The translations under genes and the position numbers were made by a program. A stretch of 64,000 nucleotides of DNA. Source: Amoebophrya sp. A120 (lineage: Eukaryota > Sar > Dinophyceae > Syndiniales > Amoebophryaceae). Below, in pieces: positions 50,472 to 60,418 of this stretch. A model generated the notes under the pieces. The model ran no database searches. It was not told the origin of the DNA and saw only the letters and a list, made by a program, of their open reading frames with translations. The stretch covers positions 5,347,645 through 5,411,644 of the forward strand of contig CAJINV010000001.1 in the NCBI GenBank assembly GCA_905178155.1. The letters run 5' to 3'. Every line of letters starts with the position of its first letter. The stretch's first letter is position 1.

Positions 50472-51186
50472 GGTCGCACTGTATGTTGCAAAAGGATGGT
50501 GACCGACTTCAAGACCCGACGAAAACAAAATCTGCGAAAAAAAATGTTTCTTCAGAGAACAAATAAGGACAGTGGAGCAACAGAAGTACTACTTAGGTGC
50601 TTACTTACTCAATCGTAGCGCCGAGAAATAGAGGGAGACGGATCTAAAAGGACAGCGATACTTCGCCAATAAAAACGGGTCTTCTTCTAATCGATCTTCT
50701 CATCGGCCCTGTGATTGTTTATTTCAAACGCAGAATAGTACACCGAAGACCTTCCGAGACCACGTAACCCCTAGATATCGGCCACAGAAAAACTACCGAA
50801 GTGATGAGGATGGCAAGATATTTGCGCTGCAAAATATTGGAACACGCACGCTCAAGGCTCCTACGCACTTACCGAGGCTTCTGTAACTCGCCAGTAACTA
50901 ATATCGTCAAGAAAGGCCTACTTACACATGTGAAACGCATCGGATTGACCGGAAACTAGTCTGTTGAGAAACATTTTTTTCCTGCGGATTAACCACAACC
51001 CCTTGACGATTTTGCACGCTAAGAGGCTGTTATTGTAGTTTTCTTTTCATGTGCATAGAAGATTCATAGCAAGCACTGATATGCAGACACAGGCTCCACA
51101 ATTTTACATTGGTCTTTTCTTTTCCACGGCGTTCCTCGTTTCTGTTCCTACTCCTCGCGAAGGCGAAAATGAATCTGCGGACACAA
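50472..51186. other. Intergenic region between the two YHYH genes
   Basis: About 0.7 kb. No ORF of interest and no repeat are seen. It should hold the promoter of the two-exon YHYH gene. Confidence 0.5.
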
Positions 51187-52401
51187 CTACAGCAACTGCA
51201 ACAGCAGAACGGTGCCGAAAAAGAAGCTGAGCACCAGACTTGCCATTTTCTCCGTCGCGAAGGCGTCCGACGACGCCGCTGTAACTCCTGCCGCCGACTG
51301 CATGACCCCGGTTGCCTTCATGTGTTTGCAGTAGGGCACACCAGGAAACCCAGGCTTGCCGTTGGTGTCCACATTTAGCACATAAACGTACATACCATTC
51401 GGGAACTCGGGCGTTTTTGTCCAGCGCCCGCCGCACTCGTCCACTCTCCCGGTATTTGTGTCTGTCGTTGCATCACAAGCCCAGTTACTGGCCACCGCAC
51501 GCTGCGCGTCCGTGGTGCACGCCAAACCGCTGACCGTACACTTATACCCGGTGTCGATCCGAACAATAATGGATGACACGTCGTTTCCGTCAGTATACCC
51601 ATAGGGCCCGTAGATCGGGAACCCGTCAAACGCCCAGCCGTAAATCTTCGAGTGCGGAATAGAACCGCCGGTCAACGTCCCGGATTCGCCGTGTAAGCAG
51701 GGGGAAAATCCGTGATAGTGGTACCGGTTATTCGCCGGGTGGCCCCCGCACGTATCTAACGTCTCGTCGTACGGCGCCAGCGTTCCGACTCCGGTATAGG
51801 GGCTGAAGATCACGACGCCGTCCACCGCCCAACCCACCATGTTCGTGATTATCTCCCGCGACTTTGTCGAGGGCTGTTTCGAGAACACTTGCGTGTAGCT
51901 ACTGGACGTCGTGCCAATCATCGGCGGGGTGTTATGTGACCCCGCGGCGGAACAGTAGTCCTCCATGTCCTTGGCGGCAATCCCCTGCGCCGCTAACGTG
52001 TAGTCAGTTGCTCCGGTTGTGAACGTGACCCCGGTATAAGATTTCGCCTCCGCCGTTTGGCTCGCGCCGGCGCCGCTGGTGCAAAAGGTTGCCGCGATTG
52101 GCTGGTTCGTGCCGACGTTGGTGGTCCACCAGGAACCGTAGTAATTCGCCGTGCTGTTGTTCAGCACACCGGAGTTGTGGGTCGTGAAACCGGACAGGGA
52201 AGCGACAACCTGCGCATCGGTAATGGCGTAGTCGGCGCAGAACCCCATCGGCGGCGCGGTGCAGTTCGCGTAGTCGCCCCACATGGTCACGTGCGCATTC
52301 TGGGAGCTGGCGCCACCCGCTTTGCCTCCGGGTTTTGGCGGCGGCTGGGCGTAGGCTGGCGGGGTGAGGACGGCAATGAGAAGAACGGCGATCCGAGACA
52401 T
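51187..52401 (-). CDS. Secreted YHYH-domain protein, single exon, probable GPI anchor
   Basis: An uninterrupted 404-residue ORF. Signal peptide MSRIAVLLIAVLTPPAYA, then mature QPPPKPGGKAGG. The YHYH domain is well preserved: VGWAVDGVVIFSPY, DTCGGHPANNRYHYHGFSPC, SKIYGWAFDGFPIYGPYGY and VDECGGRW. The hydrophobic C-terminal tail MASLVLSFFFGTVLLLQLL after a Ser/Ala stretch fits a GPI-anchor signal. Likely a cell-surface or secreted protein of unknown activity. It lies just upstream of a two-exon paralogue in the same orientation. Confidence 0.92.
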   Translation of the reverse strand: MSRIAVLLIAVLTPPAYAQPPPKPGGKAGGASSQNAHVTMWGDYANCTAPPMGFCADYAITDAQVVASLSGFTTHNSGVLNNSTANYYGSWWTTNVGTNQPIAATFCTSGAGASQTAEAKSYTGVTFTTGATDYTLAAQGIAAKDMEDYCSAAGSHNTPPMIGTTSSSYTQVFSKQPSTKSREIITNMVGWAVDGVVIFSPYTGVGTLAPYDETLDTCGGHPANNRYHYHGFSPCLHGESGTLTGGSIPHSKIYGWAFDGFPIYGPYGYTDGNDVSSIIVRIDTGYKCTVSGLACTTDAQRAVASNWACDATTDTNTGRVDECGGRWTKTPEFPNGMYVYVLNVDTNGKPGFPGVPYCKHMKATGVMQSAAGVTAASSDAFATEKMASLVLSFFFGTVLLLQLL

Positions 52402-52912
52402 CTTGTGGGTATAGACTTTAGGTTTTGCAAACGAGGTGAAGGTATCTACTTTTCTTCGCTTGGGGTACTTCGACGGGTGGGGTTGGGCTGTGCATTATAT
52501 TTGACGAAACTAGTTCAAAACCAAAACGATCAACGTGCTAAGGCAATGCACCCTTTAGTACTGTCTGCCCGAACAACCAGTTCTCAACACATCTGTCTCG
52601 ACCCAAATCCAGTATTTTCCGCACTCAGGGAGTCGAAAGACCACAGAGTTGAACAGGCACGGAGATTGAAGAAAACATCGCAGGAGCCGTTTCGGTCAGC
52701 GCGTTTTTCCGAATCCTGAACCTCACGTATTTGTTTTCGTCTGATTGAATCAAGCTAGATCAAGTCTGTTCCCGTAAAGTCATTAGTAGTAGAATAATGG
52801 ATGATCTACCGCGGCTGCACATGCCATTTCCTGACATGGGCCCGCGGTAGCAGATGACGCCTTCATTTTTGAGATTGTACACGGACTGCTCCTTTTCCTA
52901 TAGGTAAAATTA
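52402..52912. other. Intergenic region with a GC-rich hairpin
   Basis: About 0.5 kb with no gene. CTACCGCGG at about 52809 is mirrored by CCGCGGTAG at about 52844, a 9-bp stem with a roughly 25-bp loop. It could be a transcript-end structure of the small gene to the right, whose stop lies at 52913. Confidence 0.5.
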
Positions 52913-53206
52913 TCAGCATTTTCTAAATCTGTTCGTAGCAGCGGGATGCCGCTGGAAGTCTTGCAGCAGGTTTTGCACTCCGGTCAGGCCCTGGTTTTTC
53001 TGCAACCAGGCGCGGAAGAAAGTCCACTGAAACGCTCCATAGCTGGCGAGTGCGTGGATGGCGAGCTTTTCGCTCCACTGGTCCCAGTTCTTTTCCATCC
53101 ACTTCCCGTCTTCCTGTAGATCAGCGCGCTCGAACTCTAGCATCACGCTCTGCGGAAACGAGCCCGCCATCATCATCTGCATGCCCTTCTGCTCGTACGG
53201 ATTCAT
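52913..53206 (-). CDS. Small hypothetical protein, 97 residues
   Basis: ATG 53206 to stop 52913. The sequence is Met/Gln-rich at the start (MNPYEQKGMQMMMAG), then an amphipathic Trp-rich part (KWMEKNWDQWSEKLAIHALA, FQWTFFRAWLQKNQG). There is no signal peptide or clear TM helix. Composition and orientation fit the neighbouring genes better than random frames do, but I recognise no family. Confidence 0.5.
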   Translation of the reverse strand: MNPYEQKGMQMMMAGSFPQSVMLEFERADLQEDGKWMEKNWDQWSEKLAIHALASYGAFQWTFFRAWLQKNQGLTGVQNLLQDFQRHPAATNRFRKC

Positions 53207-53592
53207 GATTCTTGGGTTTGTGCTTATTAGAGTAGAAGTTTCTAACTAAGTATTTCTGTAGTTACAGCGGTGTTGAAACGAAGAGGAGAGCTTCTGAAAG
53301 TCTGCTTTTGGAAAACTGGTATGTCATTGATTATTCTGGGTGGGCTTTGCATACTTGGTTCTCGACGTCCTGATGCAGTGATCATTGCTTCCGATCTTCG
53401 CTGTGTTTTTCTAAGTGACTGCATGTTGAGCATTTCGCTTTCGATTTGGCATTTTAGAACATGCTGACTCGGATCTGATTCCTGCGAGAAGCGCAAGGGC
53501 AGACGGTTTTCGTTTTGAGAGGATTCTTCTTCTGAGCGGATTCTTCTTTATTTTTGCATCTCCTGACCTGAATACTACTGCGATTTGCTTCA
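53207..53592. other. Intergenic region
   Basis: About 390 bp between the small hypothetical gene and the large secretory-pathway gene. Nothing recognisable is seen. Confidence 0.5.
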
Positions 53593-56514
53593 CTAAAGGT
53601 AGCAGTTTCGTTCGACTTTCTCCGGCGTTTCCTTGTCCCCACCCAACAATCCCTGCAGCGCGTGCCGAAACAACTTGGCGCTCCACTGAAACGTTTTTGC
53701 GTTCCACGCGTGCATTTCGCCTGCTATTCTGTCGAAGTCGGAGCTTCCTAGTTTCCGCACCAAATCTGGAACAGACTCGAAGTGCGTGACGTGAGGCCAC
53801 TTCTGGAAGTCCGTTTGCCCCCACCAAAAGGCGATATCCTCAAACGGCGTCTCTTCGTCCCACCACAGAGTTTGTTCAGGAATGTCTCTCCTTTTTCTCC
53901 TTTCCTCCCTCCGTTTTTTCGCGATACGCTTCGCGATTATCTGCGTTTCCTCCCGGTTCGGCAGGAAGAACCGCGTCGCCGGCGCGTCCTGATCAGCAAA
54001 GTCGCTACCGTCTTGATGTGCCTTCTCATCCCCGTTATTGTCACCTGCGATATAAGAGTATGTTTCCTCCAGTTTTTCTTCCATAATCGTCGCATTGTCG
54101 AAGAAATTTTCCGGCCAGCTGATTCCGTCCTCGGGATACTGTACTTTTTCTTCGTGGCACCGAATGTCCGCAAAATCTTGACCCGCACCCGTGCACGGGT
54201 CACCGGTGATCACGAGCGCAGGAGTACGACGGGGTGTTGCAGAGACTGCTGCTGCTCCCCGCTTGCCTTCTCCAGCACTCTCAAGGCTACTATCTATCCT
54301 TGAATGTTCCGCTAGCCTCTCACGCTTCGCCAAGAACCTCCCGGGTACTTCCGCGAAGTGCAGCTTCCGGGCCTGCCACCAGCCGTAGTCCGTGTTCTGT
54401 AGCATCTTCCAGATGATGCTCGTCGCGTACTGCGTCGACGGCGCGAACAAAGGCACGCCGATGCTGTAGAGCTCGTTGAAGAAGCACATGCCGAGGTCCC
54501 AGGGGAAGTACACCGCCGCGCGGAACCGGCGCAGGGCGGAGTACCCGATCACCGAGGGGTAGCCGTCGATGTACTCGAACCCACGGTCTTCCAAGCTAGG
54601 AACCCCGAGGAAAACGAAGCTCATTCTTTTCTTCGATTGATTCTCAACGAGTTGCTCCTTCTTAGCCACGGACTCGGTTAGCACGAGCAGCGTCTGCGCG
54701 CCCTCCCGGGCCCAGCCCGCAAGCCGGCCGACGAACACGCGCGGCGCGTTCCGATCCGGGTCGTAAAACGGAGCGCCTGGTAAAGGATTTTCAGAAGCAA
54801 GAGAAGAAACTGGACCTAACTCTGTCGGCGCGATCCCTGCGGTTGCGTAAACTGCATGTGGCCGGATGCAATACGGCGGCTCGCCCACCTGAATCTCGAA
54901 CTGCTTGTGCATGAACGCACTGTAGGCTATGAACGCGGACCGGCTCGGGTTTTTCTGCATCTCCTTGAATTGCGCAAGCATCAACGGCTTGTACTGCTCC
55001 GGCGCGGCGCCAGCAAGCGGAAACGCCTGGTACACTAGCATGGGCGTGTCGACAAACGTCCGCAACAAGGAACAAACCGGCAGCGGCTGGCAGCAGAGCA
55101 GTAATACCGCATCAGCAAACGCCTGGTCCTCGACGAAACTCTGCTCCAGAACGTCGGTAACTTCCTGCAGGTCCCAGGAGGGCTTGTACATGTTCGCGAC
55201 GAAAATGGAAATCACTTCTTCCAGCAGGATATTCCGGCGGCAAAACCCAAACTCCGTGCACACCACTTCCGGATAGGGGTACAGAGTACCGTACACGTGG
55301 AAAGTTGGCTGCGTGAGGGTCGTGGCTTCTCCTTGCGGCGCACTATCAGCTGCTCCGTGTAATTCTTGCTGCCGAAAAAGCCACTGCAGCATGCTCGTAG
55401 GTTCCATGTTCGAGCCGAAGTGGGAACCGATAGTGATGATGGTTGCAGCGGAAGTTGTACCGGCACGATCCAGGGCTGACGTTGAGAGAAGTAGAGTATC
55501 CTCTGAAAAGCGATCGTGGTCAGGAACCGGCACAAAACTTGGGCGGACCGGGTCGTAGAAATTTTCGCGCGTAGTTGGGATGCTGTTGACAGCAGGCGAG
55601 GCGCCATCTGCCACAACGGCTCCACCGAGTTCTTGTTCACGCCGATGCCTCCCCGGAAACTGCTGCAAAACTTCGCGAATTCCGACGGGGAAGCGGCTTG
55701 CTTCCCCAAAATCGAGGAACCCCCAATACACGTCGGTGTAGTTGTACAGCATTTGGTATAAGAGGCTTTGCGTGATATCATTGGAACTCACTCTCCTTCC
55801 GCAGGTCCCGCTGTGTACTAATACTAGCTGCTCCACGCCGGGGATAGACTCGCTCCCACTGTGCACATCCTTCCAGAATTTGCAAACCAAGTGCACAGCG
55901 TAGAGATACCCGTGATAGCACCAGCCGTCCTGAAAGCTGTTCCAGTGGTCGCTGCTGCTGCTGCGATAGAGGTGGGTGAAGTCCGTGACCCGCTGCTGCA
56001 TACTGCGGATGTCCTCCTCGGTCCGGAACGGCCAGACTTGAAAGATCTCCCGCAGAATCGCGAACAGTGGGTCGAGCTTGGTTGTTGATGCAGCAGTTGT
56101 TGTACTATCTGCTGTTCTTGTATCAACGCCGACTGCTTCTGCTTGTGCTTCCCCACCCGCGTCCCCCTCCGCTGCTTTCCCCGCGAGCAAGAGGTTGTCC
56201 CAGAGCGGAACCGCATCGGTGTGGAACCGACAGTCAAGTACATCTTGCAGGTCATACGCTACTGCGAGATCGAGAACAGTAGTGGTGAAACAGATAAGCA
56301 AAAAAGCAAAATGAACTGGCACGGATGTTGTTGATCTCGTCGTGTTTCTTCTATCAGCGAAAGACCTGAAGATCATCTTCACCGTCCTTCGTGTTAGGGT
56401 GCCGTGCTTGTTAGTAGACCTTTCTGAAAACAAGCAAAAAAGTGTGACTTCCTGGTCTTTAAACTTTTTGAAACAGCGGCCTCGCCAAGACCTTCGAGAA
56501 TCATATTTCGTCAT
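53593..56514 (-). CDS. Large secretory-pathway protein, possibly glycosyltransferase-like
   Basis: A single-exon ORF of 973 residues from ATG 56514, or 927 from ATG 56376 (Met47). The later start is attractive because it puts the hydrophobic stretch VPVHFAFLLICFTTTVLDLA at residues 20-40, like a signal anchor. The body is globular with many aromatic residues and Cys: WNSFQDGWCYHGYLYAVHLV, FHVYGTLYPYPEVVCTEFGF and YPSVIGYSALRRFRAAVYFP. The last, followed by WDLGMCFFNELYSIGVPLFA, recalls the donor-binding region of GT-B glycosyltransferases where a protein is placed relative to 'the weak point of the king'. That resemblance is a weak impression, not a proven assignment. The C-terminus is Arg/Lys-rich (KRIAKKRREERRKRRD). 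A lumenal or type II membrane protein is likely; its function is open. Confidence 0.75.
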   Translation of the reverse strand: MTKYDSRRSWRGRCFKKFKDQEVTLFCLFSERSTNKHGTLTRRTVKMIFRSFADRRNTTRSTTSVPVHFAFLLICFTTTVLDLAVAYDLQDVLDCRFHTDAVPLWDNLLLAGKAAEGDAGGEAQAEAVGVDTRTADSTTTAASTTKLDPLFAILREIFQVWPFRTEEDIRSMQQRVTDFTHLYRSSSSDHWNSFQDGWCYHGYLYAVHLVCKFWKDVHSGSESIPGVEQLVLVHSGTCGRRVSSNDITQSLLYQMLYNYTDVYWGFLDFGEASRFPVGIREVLQQFPGRHRREQELGGAVVADGASPAVNSIPTTRENFYDPVRPSFVPVPDHDRFSEDTLLLSTSALDRAGTTSAATIITIGSHFGSNMEPTSMLQWLFRQQELHGAADSAPQGEATTLTQPTFHVYGTLYPYPEVVCTEFGFCRRNILLEEVISIFVANMYKPSWDLQEVTDVLEQSFVEDQAFADAVLLLCCQPLPVCSLLRTFVDTPMLVYQAFPLAGAAPEQYKPLMLAQFKEMQKNPSRSAFIAYSAFMHKQFEIQVGEPPYCIRPHAVYATAGIAPTELGPVSSLASENPLPGAPFYDPDRNAPRVFVGRLAGWAREGAQTLLVLTESVAKKEQLVENQSKKRMSFVFLGVPSLEDRGFEYIDGYPSVIGYSALRRFRAAVYFPWDLGMCFFNELYSIGVPLFAPSTQYATSIIWKMLQNTDYGWWQARKLHFAEVPGRFLAKRERLAEHSRIDSSLESAGEGKRGAAAVSATPRRTPALVITGDPCTGAGQDFADIRCHEEKVQYPEDGISWPENFFDNATIMEEKLEETYSYIAGDNNGDEKAHQDGSDFADQDAPATRFFLPNREETQIIAKRIAKKRREERRKRRDIPEQTLWWDEETPFEDIAFWWGQTDFQKWPHVTHFESVPDLVRKLGSSDFDRIAGEMHAWNAKTFQWSAKLFRHALQGLLGGDKETPEKVERNCYL

Positions 56515-56728
56515 ACCGGGAACTGCGAGATCGAAGAGGCGCCGGAATCCAGCGTAGGAAAAGCACTTCTTCGCCTGGCTTATTATCTCTATCTATGCGT
56601 ACGAGACACAGGCGTGCAAAATGGATGTTCATTTTCAACGAAATCTGAATTCTCGGGGGCTGTGCCATCTAACAGTGAAGTCGCTTTTGATATGAACCGT
56701 CCCAGCATATCTTTTTCTTTTCTGCCTA

Positions 56729-59700
56729 CTACACCATCGTTGTCAAACCCCACTTCACGTGCTCCTGGACCATGCGCAGTTTCGATCCGTGCAGCGTGAA
56801 TCGCGACCATAGCACTGTTTGCACTACTGCTATCGCTAACTGGATGTACAAAATGTTTTGTGTCGCTGCATCCTCCTGCCGCTCCCCGGAGGTTCTTCCA
56901 GTATCAGGAGAAGAACTAGTGCTGCTTTTTGGATGGTTTAAACTTTCCATCCAATAGGCCCCGAGTATCGGTCCGACGGAGTTCAGCGGTTTGACACACG
57001 CGGCAAGGGCGGAGAAGAAGTAGCCGGCCGGCGGCAGTTGCGTGTGTTTATCCACGGCGTACTCGTCGATTAGATTGTTCAAGAGGATGTTGCTATACCC
57101 AAGTTGCAGCAGTACGCACGCTTCATGCACCACGATCAGAACCAGTATTGTCCACAGATGGTAGACCGGTTTTGTTGTTGTGCTAGTTCCAGCTCCACCC
57201 GGAGGAGAAATTATGGCGCCGTCAAACGCAAGAAGAGACGATCCCTCTTCCCATAACGCAAATCTGAAGAGTAGGAACACGCCGAGCTTCAGGTAGAACG
57301 TTTGTAATACGATCCTATACACGCCGACTTTCGCAGCGACCCAGGTGAAAACGAAGCGCAGCCCCCCAGCCGCGCCGCCGATCAGACCGTAGGCCGCGAG
57401 AATCTGCACTTTCGAATGCGGGTAGAGCCGGTGCAGCCCCATCAGGAGGAACTGCGAAGAAAACACGCTCTGCATCTCCACTAGTGCGTAGACTGCGACG
57501 AAAAGCCAGAAGTTTAAGCTCAGAGATTGAACGAACTCGCCAGCGGACGGCAGATTCGCGCTGTTTTCTTGCGCATTTGTGGTTTCTGGAGGTCCTCGTT
57601 GTGACAGGGCCGCTAATGGAAGGGACTGTTCCTCCAGAACATCCACAGGAACCCCGTCGTGGGTAGAAGTACTATATTTTTCGTCTGCATGAAGATTTTT
57701 CTCTGCTGCTGATGCGGATGCCCTTGATGCCCGGTCTATGCTTGCTATGTTTCCAATTATTCTGCCGTTGTTCGCCTGCGTCCTCCCGACCATCTCCGGC
57801 TCGAGTCCGAGCTCCTTCTCCACTGCCGTATTGATCCGGATATCCTGAGAAAAAATGTCCCCACACCAGAGTCGGGATGGGAAATCTGCTAGACAAATCA
57901 GCCCACCTCGGTTGTTTCGCATGACAAGTTTGTCCTCGTAGTGTATTCCTGTTTAGCTAGTTCCGAAGCATCACAGATCTAGCATATCATGCTGATTCTA
58001 GCATCACAAATTCCAAAACCCGACTAAAAAATGGCTGTCATGGGGCTCCACATGAGAAACTTTTTTGGCATGCAGATTTGCATGACAGCTCTGGGGTGGG
58101 GACGTTTTTACTCAGAATACCGGAGCGCCGAAAATCTTCCGTTGGACGTCGTTGGCGACGGGTCGAGAAAGGTTTCGAGCTCTTGCTCGTCCTCCAGTTC
58201 ACCCGTGCGAACCAACTCCGAGGCTCTCCGCAGCGGCAGCTCGACCTCTTTGGTGTGCAGCCGGCTGGTATGAATTGCAAAAGTGTCTGAGTCTGGAAGA
58301 TTGCAACTTGTCATGGTAAGTCTGAAGCTGCATGCAAAAATCTGTGTTGCATGAGTGCCAAAAGCTGTACACTTTTGACCCAGTTGGAAGGGAGTTTCTC
58401 ATGCAGGATAGGCATGGCAGAGACCTCGCAGAGTCTGTCATGCTAAGGCCCGCATTCCAGATCTCATGGGTCATGGAAAATCTGCATGACAAGTCTACAC
58501 TTTTCCAGACCCAGACACTTTTGCATTTGATAGCTGGGGCTTCCGGGCTGACTCCGCGACTCCCGGGCGTGCTGCTCTAGTCTGTTGGCGACAAACGCGG
58601 TGAGCCACACGCAGAACCCGACGAGCATGATAAAGTAGAGTTGAAAGGAACTGGAGATGCGCGAGATGACGTGCTCCGTCTGCGAGGAGGATGTAGTGCC
58701 GGGGACAGAAGTGGTTGCGCCAGTAGTTGTTGTACTAGCTCTAGAAGTTGTTGTATTCCCGTGCTGGTACAGCAACACGCCGACGCTGACAAACACGAAT
58801 TCCGTGACACCGAAGATGCTGTTCCATCGCTGCAAACTCAAGCGTTCCGGCTCGGACTGCGCAATCTCATTGCTCACAATGTTGCGCGCAATAATGGCGA
58901 AGGAGGCGCACCCATCGTAGATAAAGAGCGTTACCAAGTACAGCAGAACGGCCGACCACAGAGTTTCTGTAGCTGCACCAGAGGAAGTCGCCAGCATCGT
59001 TTCCCCGCCCGCCATGCTCCCGAGGGACGGAAGCGGTTGTGCAGTGGTTGCGGCGGCAGTCGTTGCTGGTGTTGCAGCCTCGTTGGAGATCCTCTCCGGT
59101 GCAGCAGCTTCTTGCAGCCGCCTTGCTGGTGGTGCCCCTTCGCGAGTAGATGGACTAGTACCTGATGTCGCGCCAGTCGAGCTAGCACCGGAACTCCCTG
59201 TAGCTTCTTCAGTAGTACTACCAGCACTGCTCCCATGATGCCTCGCCCGCCACGGTGCGTACTCCGCACGCTCGCCCCGGACCAGCTTCGCCAAGATCGC
59301 CCCCTCTTCTTGCACTTCCACATCTACCACATCGTGGGCGACGAAATACCCGAACACCGACGTGTATGCATTGCAAGAATTTTTGGGTCTGGAAACCTGT
59401 GATGCAAGAAAGGGAGCAGTGACCACACCGTAATGCGCTGCCAAGCATGACAAGTTTTTCGGTGCTTCTGAGTTGCGTACTTCGCATGAGAAGGTGCGTT
59501 TTTGCATGACCAGCAAGAGGGGCTCTTCGCGGCCACGCAATACAGAGCTCAGAGTCATGCCAGACTAGCATGACAAATCTCGCAATCTCCCAGACCCAGA
59601 CATATTTGCATTTGATAACGTCGCCAGCCCGCTGTCGGACACCAACAGAAAGGGCAAAGCGCTGGCGATGACCCACACGATGGACAGTAATTTTAAATAC

Positions 59701-60044
59701 GCTATGCGCCGCAACTTAAACTTGGCCATGATGAAATCAGAAAAAACCCCCGCGAAAACGTCATTCAATGTGTTCCAGACCGAATAGAAAACGTGGACCC
59801 GTGCCACGTCTCCCGTGCTCAACCCGTGCACGTTCAGAAACGCGTCCATGTGCAAATTGCTGAACAGCAGGGTGGGCACTGTCGCGAGGGTTGTGAAGGC
59901 GGAGTAGTACAGCACAACTAGCGGGCTGTCGTCGGGCTGGAAGCAGTACGTGCGGACAAACCGAAAGACCCGCGGGAATAGGGGCTCGTTCGTAGCATAG
60001 CCGCTGCGAAGCTTGTCCTCGCGAGAAAAGCAAAGCGAAAGCAT
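56729..60044 (-). CDS. MFS/GPH-like multi-pass transporter interrupted by three introners
   Basis: Four exons, 60044-59623, 59364-58538, 58268-58125 and 57840-56729, give 834 residues. All three introns are introner-like elements, and the frame closes only when each is removed with one duplication copy. Membrane segments include LVVLYYSAFTTLATVPTLLF, YLKLLSIVWVIASALPFLLV, TLWSAVLLYLVTLFIYDGCA, LYFIMLVGFCVWLTAFVA, LNFWLFVAVYALVEMQSVFS, AAYGLIGGAAGGLRFVFTWV, WTILVLIVVHEACVLLQLGY and ILYIQLAIAVVQTVLWSRF. The pattern FYSVWNTLNDVFAGVFSDF resembles the WNxxNDxxxGxxSD motif of GPH/MFSD13A-type MFS carriers. Substrate unknown. Long Ser/Thr/Ala-rich loops separate the halves. Confidence 0.75.
57841..58119. 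mobile_element. Introner-like element, family A, copy 2 (279 bp)
   Basis: The ends are TATCCTGAGAAAAAATGTCC and ...GACGTTTTTACTCAGAATA. The flanking direct repeat CCGGA is perfect (57836-57840 and 58120-58124). The body is nearly the same as the copy at 26756-27040, 31 kb away in another gene. Removal with one CCGGA joins RFSALR to INTAVEKELG in the transporter gene. Confidence 0.92.
58269..58532. mobile_element. Introner-like element, family B, copy 2 (264 bp)
   Basis: Left end TATGAATTGCAAAAGTGTCT, right end mirror of TATCAAATGCAAAAGTGTCT. Perfect direct repeat GCTGG (58264-58268 and 58533-58537). Only 144 bp of exon separates it from the family A copy to the left. Removal joins QPGSPS to RLHTKEVELP in frame. 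Confidence 0.92.
59365..59617. mobile_element. Introner-like element, family B, copy 3 (253 bp)
   Basis: Left end TATGCATTGCAAGAATTTTT, right end mirror of TATCAAATGCAAATATGTCT. Direct repeat ACGTG (59360-59364) / ACGTC (59618-59622), one mismatch. The body is closely similar to copy 4 at 61346-61598, including CCAAGCATGACAAG and GCCACGCAATACAGAGC. Removal joins SDSGLA to TSVFGYFVAH in frame. Confidence 0.9.
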
Positions 60045-60418
60045 GCGGGTCGGATTTATTATATTTGGCCGTCGAACGGCACCGTTTTGGGTAACTACTC
60101 GTAACGAGCCACCTTGTTTCCAGTGTACTAGTAAAAATGCACAGAGTGCGGCAAGCTGAAACGTAAAGAATTAAAACATGTTTTAGCAGATAGTATCCAA
60201 GACCGCACACCAAATTTATAACGACCCCTGATGCACGAGCTATCGAAGAGAGACGAACAGCTTTGAGTGGCTCTTTTCAGAATGCAATGATGGCTTGCAC
60301 AGCAAGCGCTCAGGTCTTTTTCACTGTATACTTCACTTCGCGTAAACACCACAAGCCATTCAGCGTCACTACTTTACAATTTTCAGTTCTATCTACGGTC
60401 GTAATCCATTCATCTTCC
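60045..60418. other. Intergenic region
   Basis: About 370 bp between the transporter start and the formylglutathione hydrolase stop. Nothing recognisable is seen. Confidence 0.5.

Noticed and set aside
57841-58119. U12-type (AT-AC) intron, because the left end with its preceding base reads ATATCC
   Set aside because: The gene is on the other strand, where the 5' end reads GGTATTC, and no branch-site-like motif or terminal AC was found in a consistent position.
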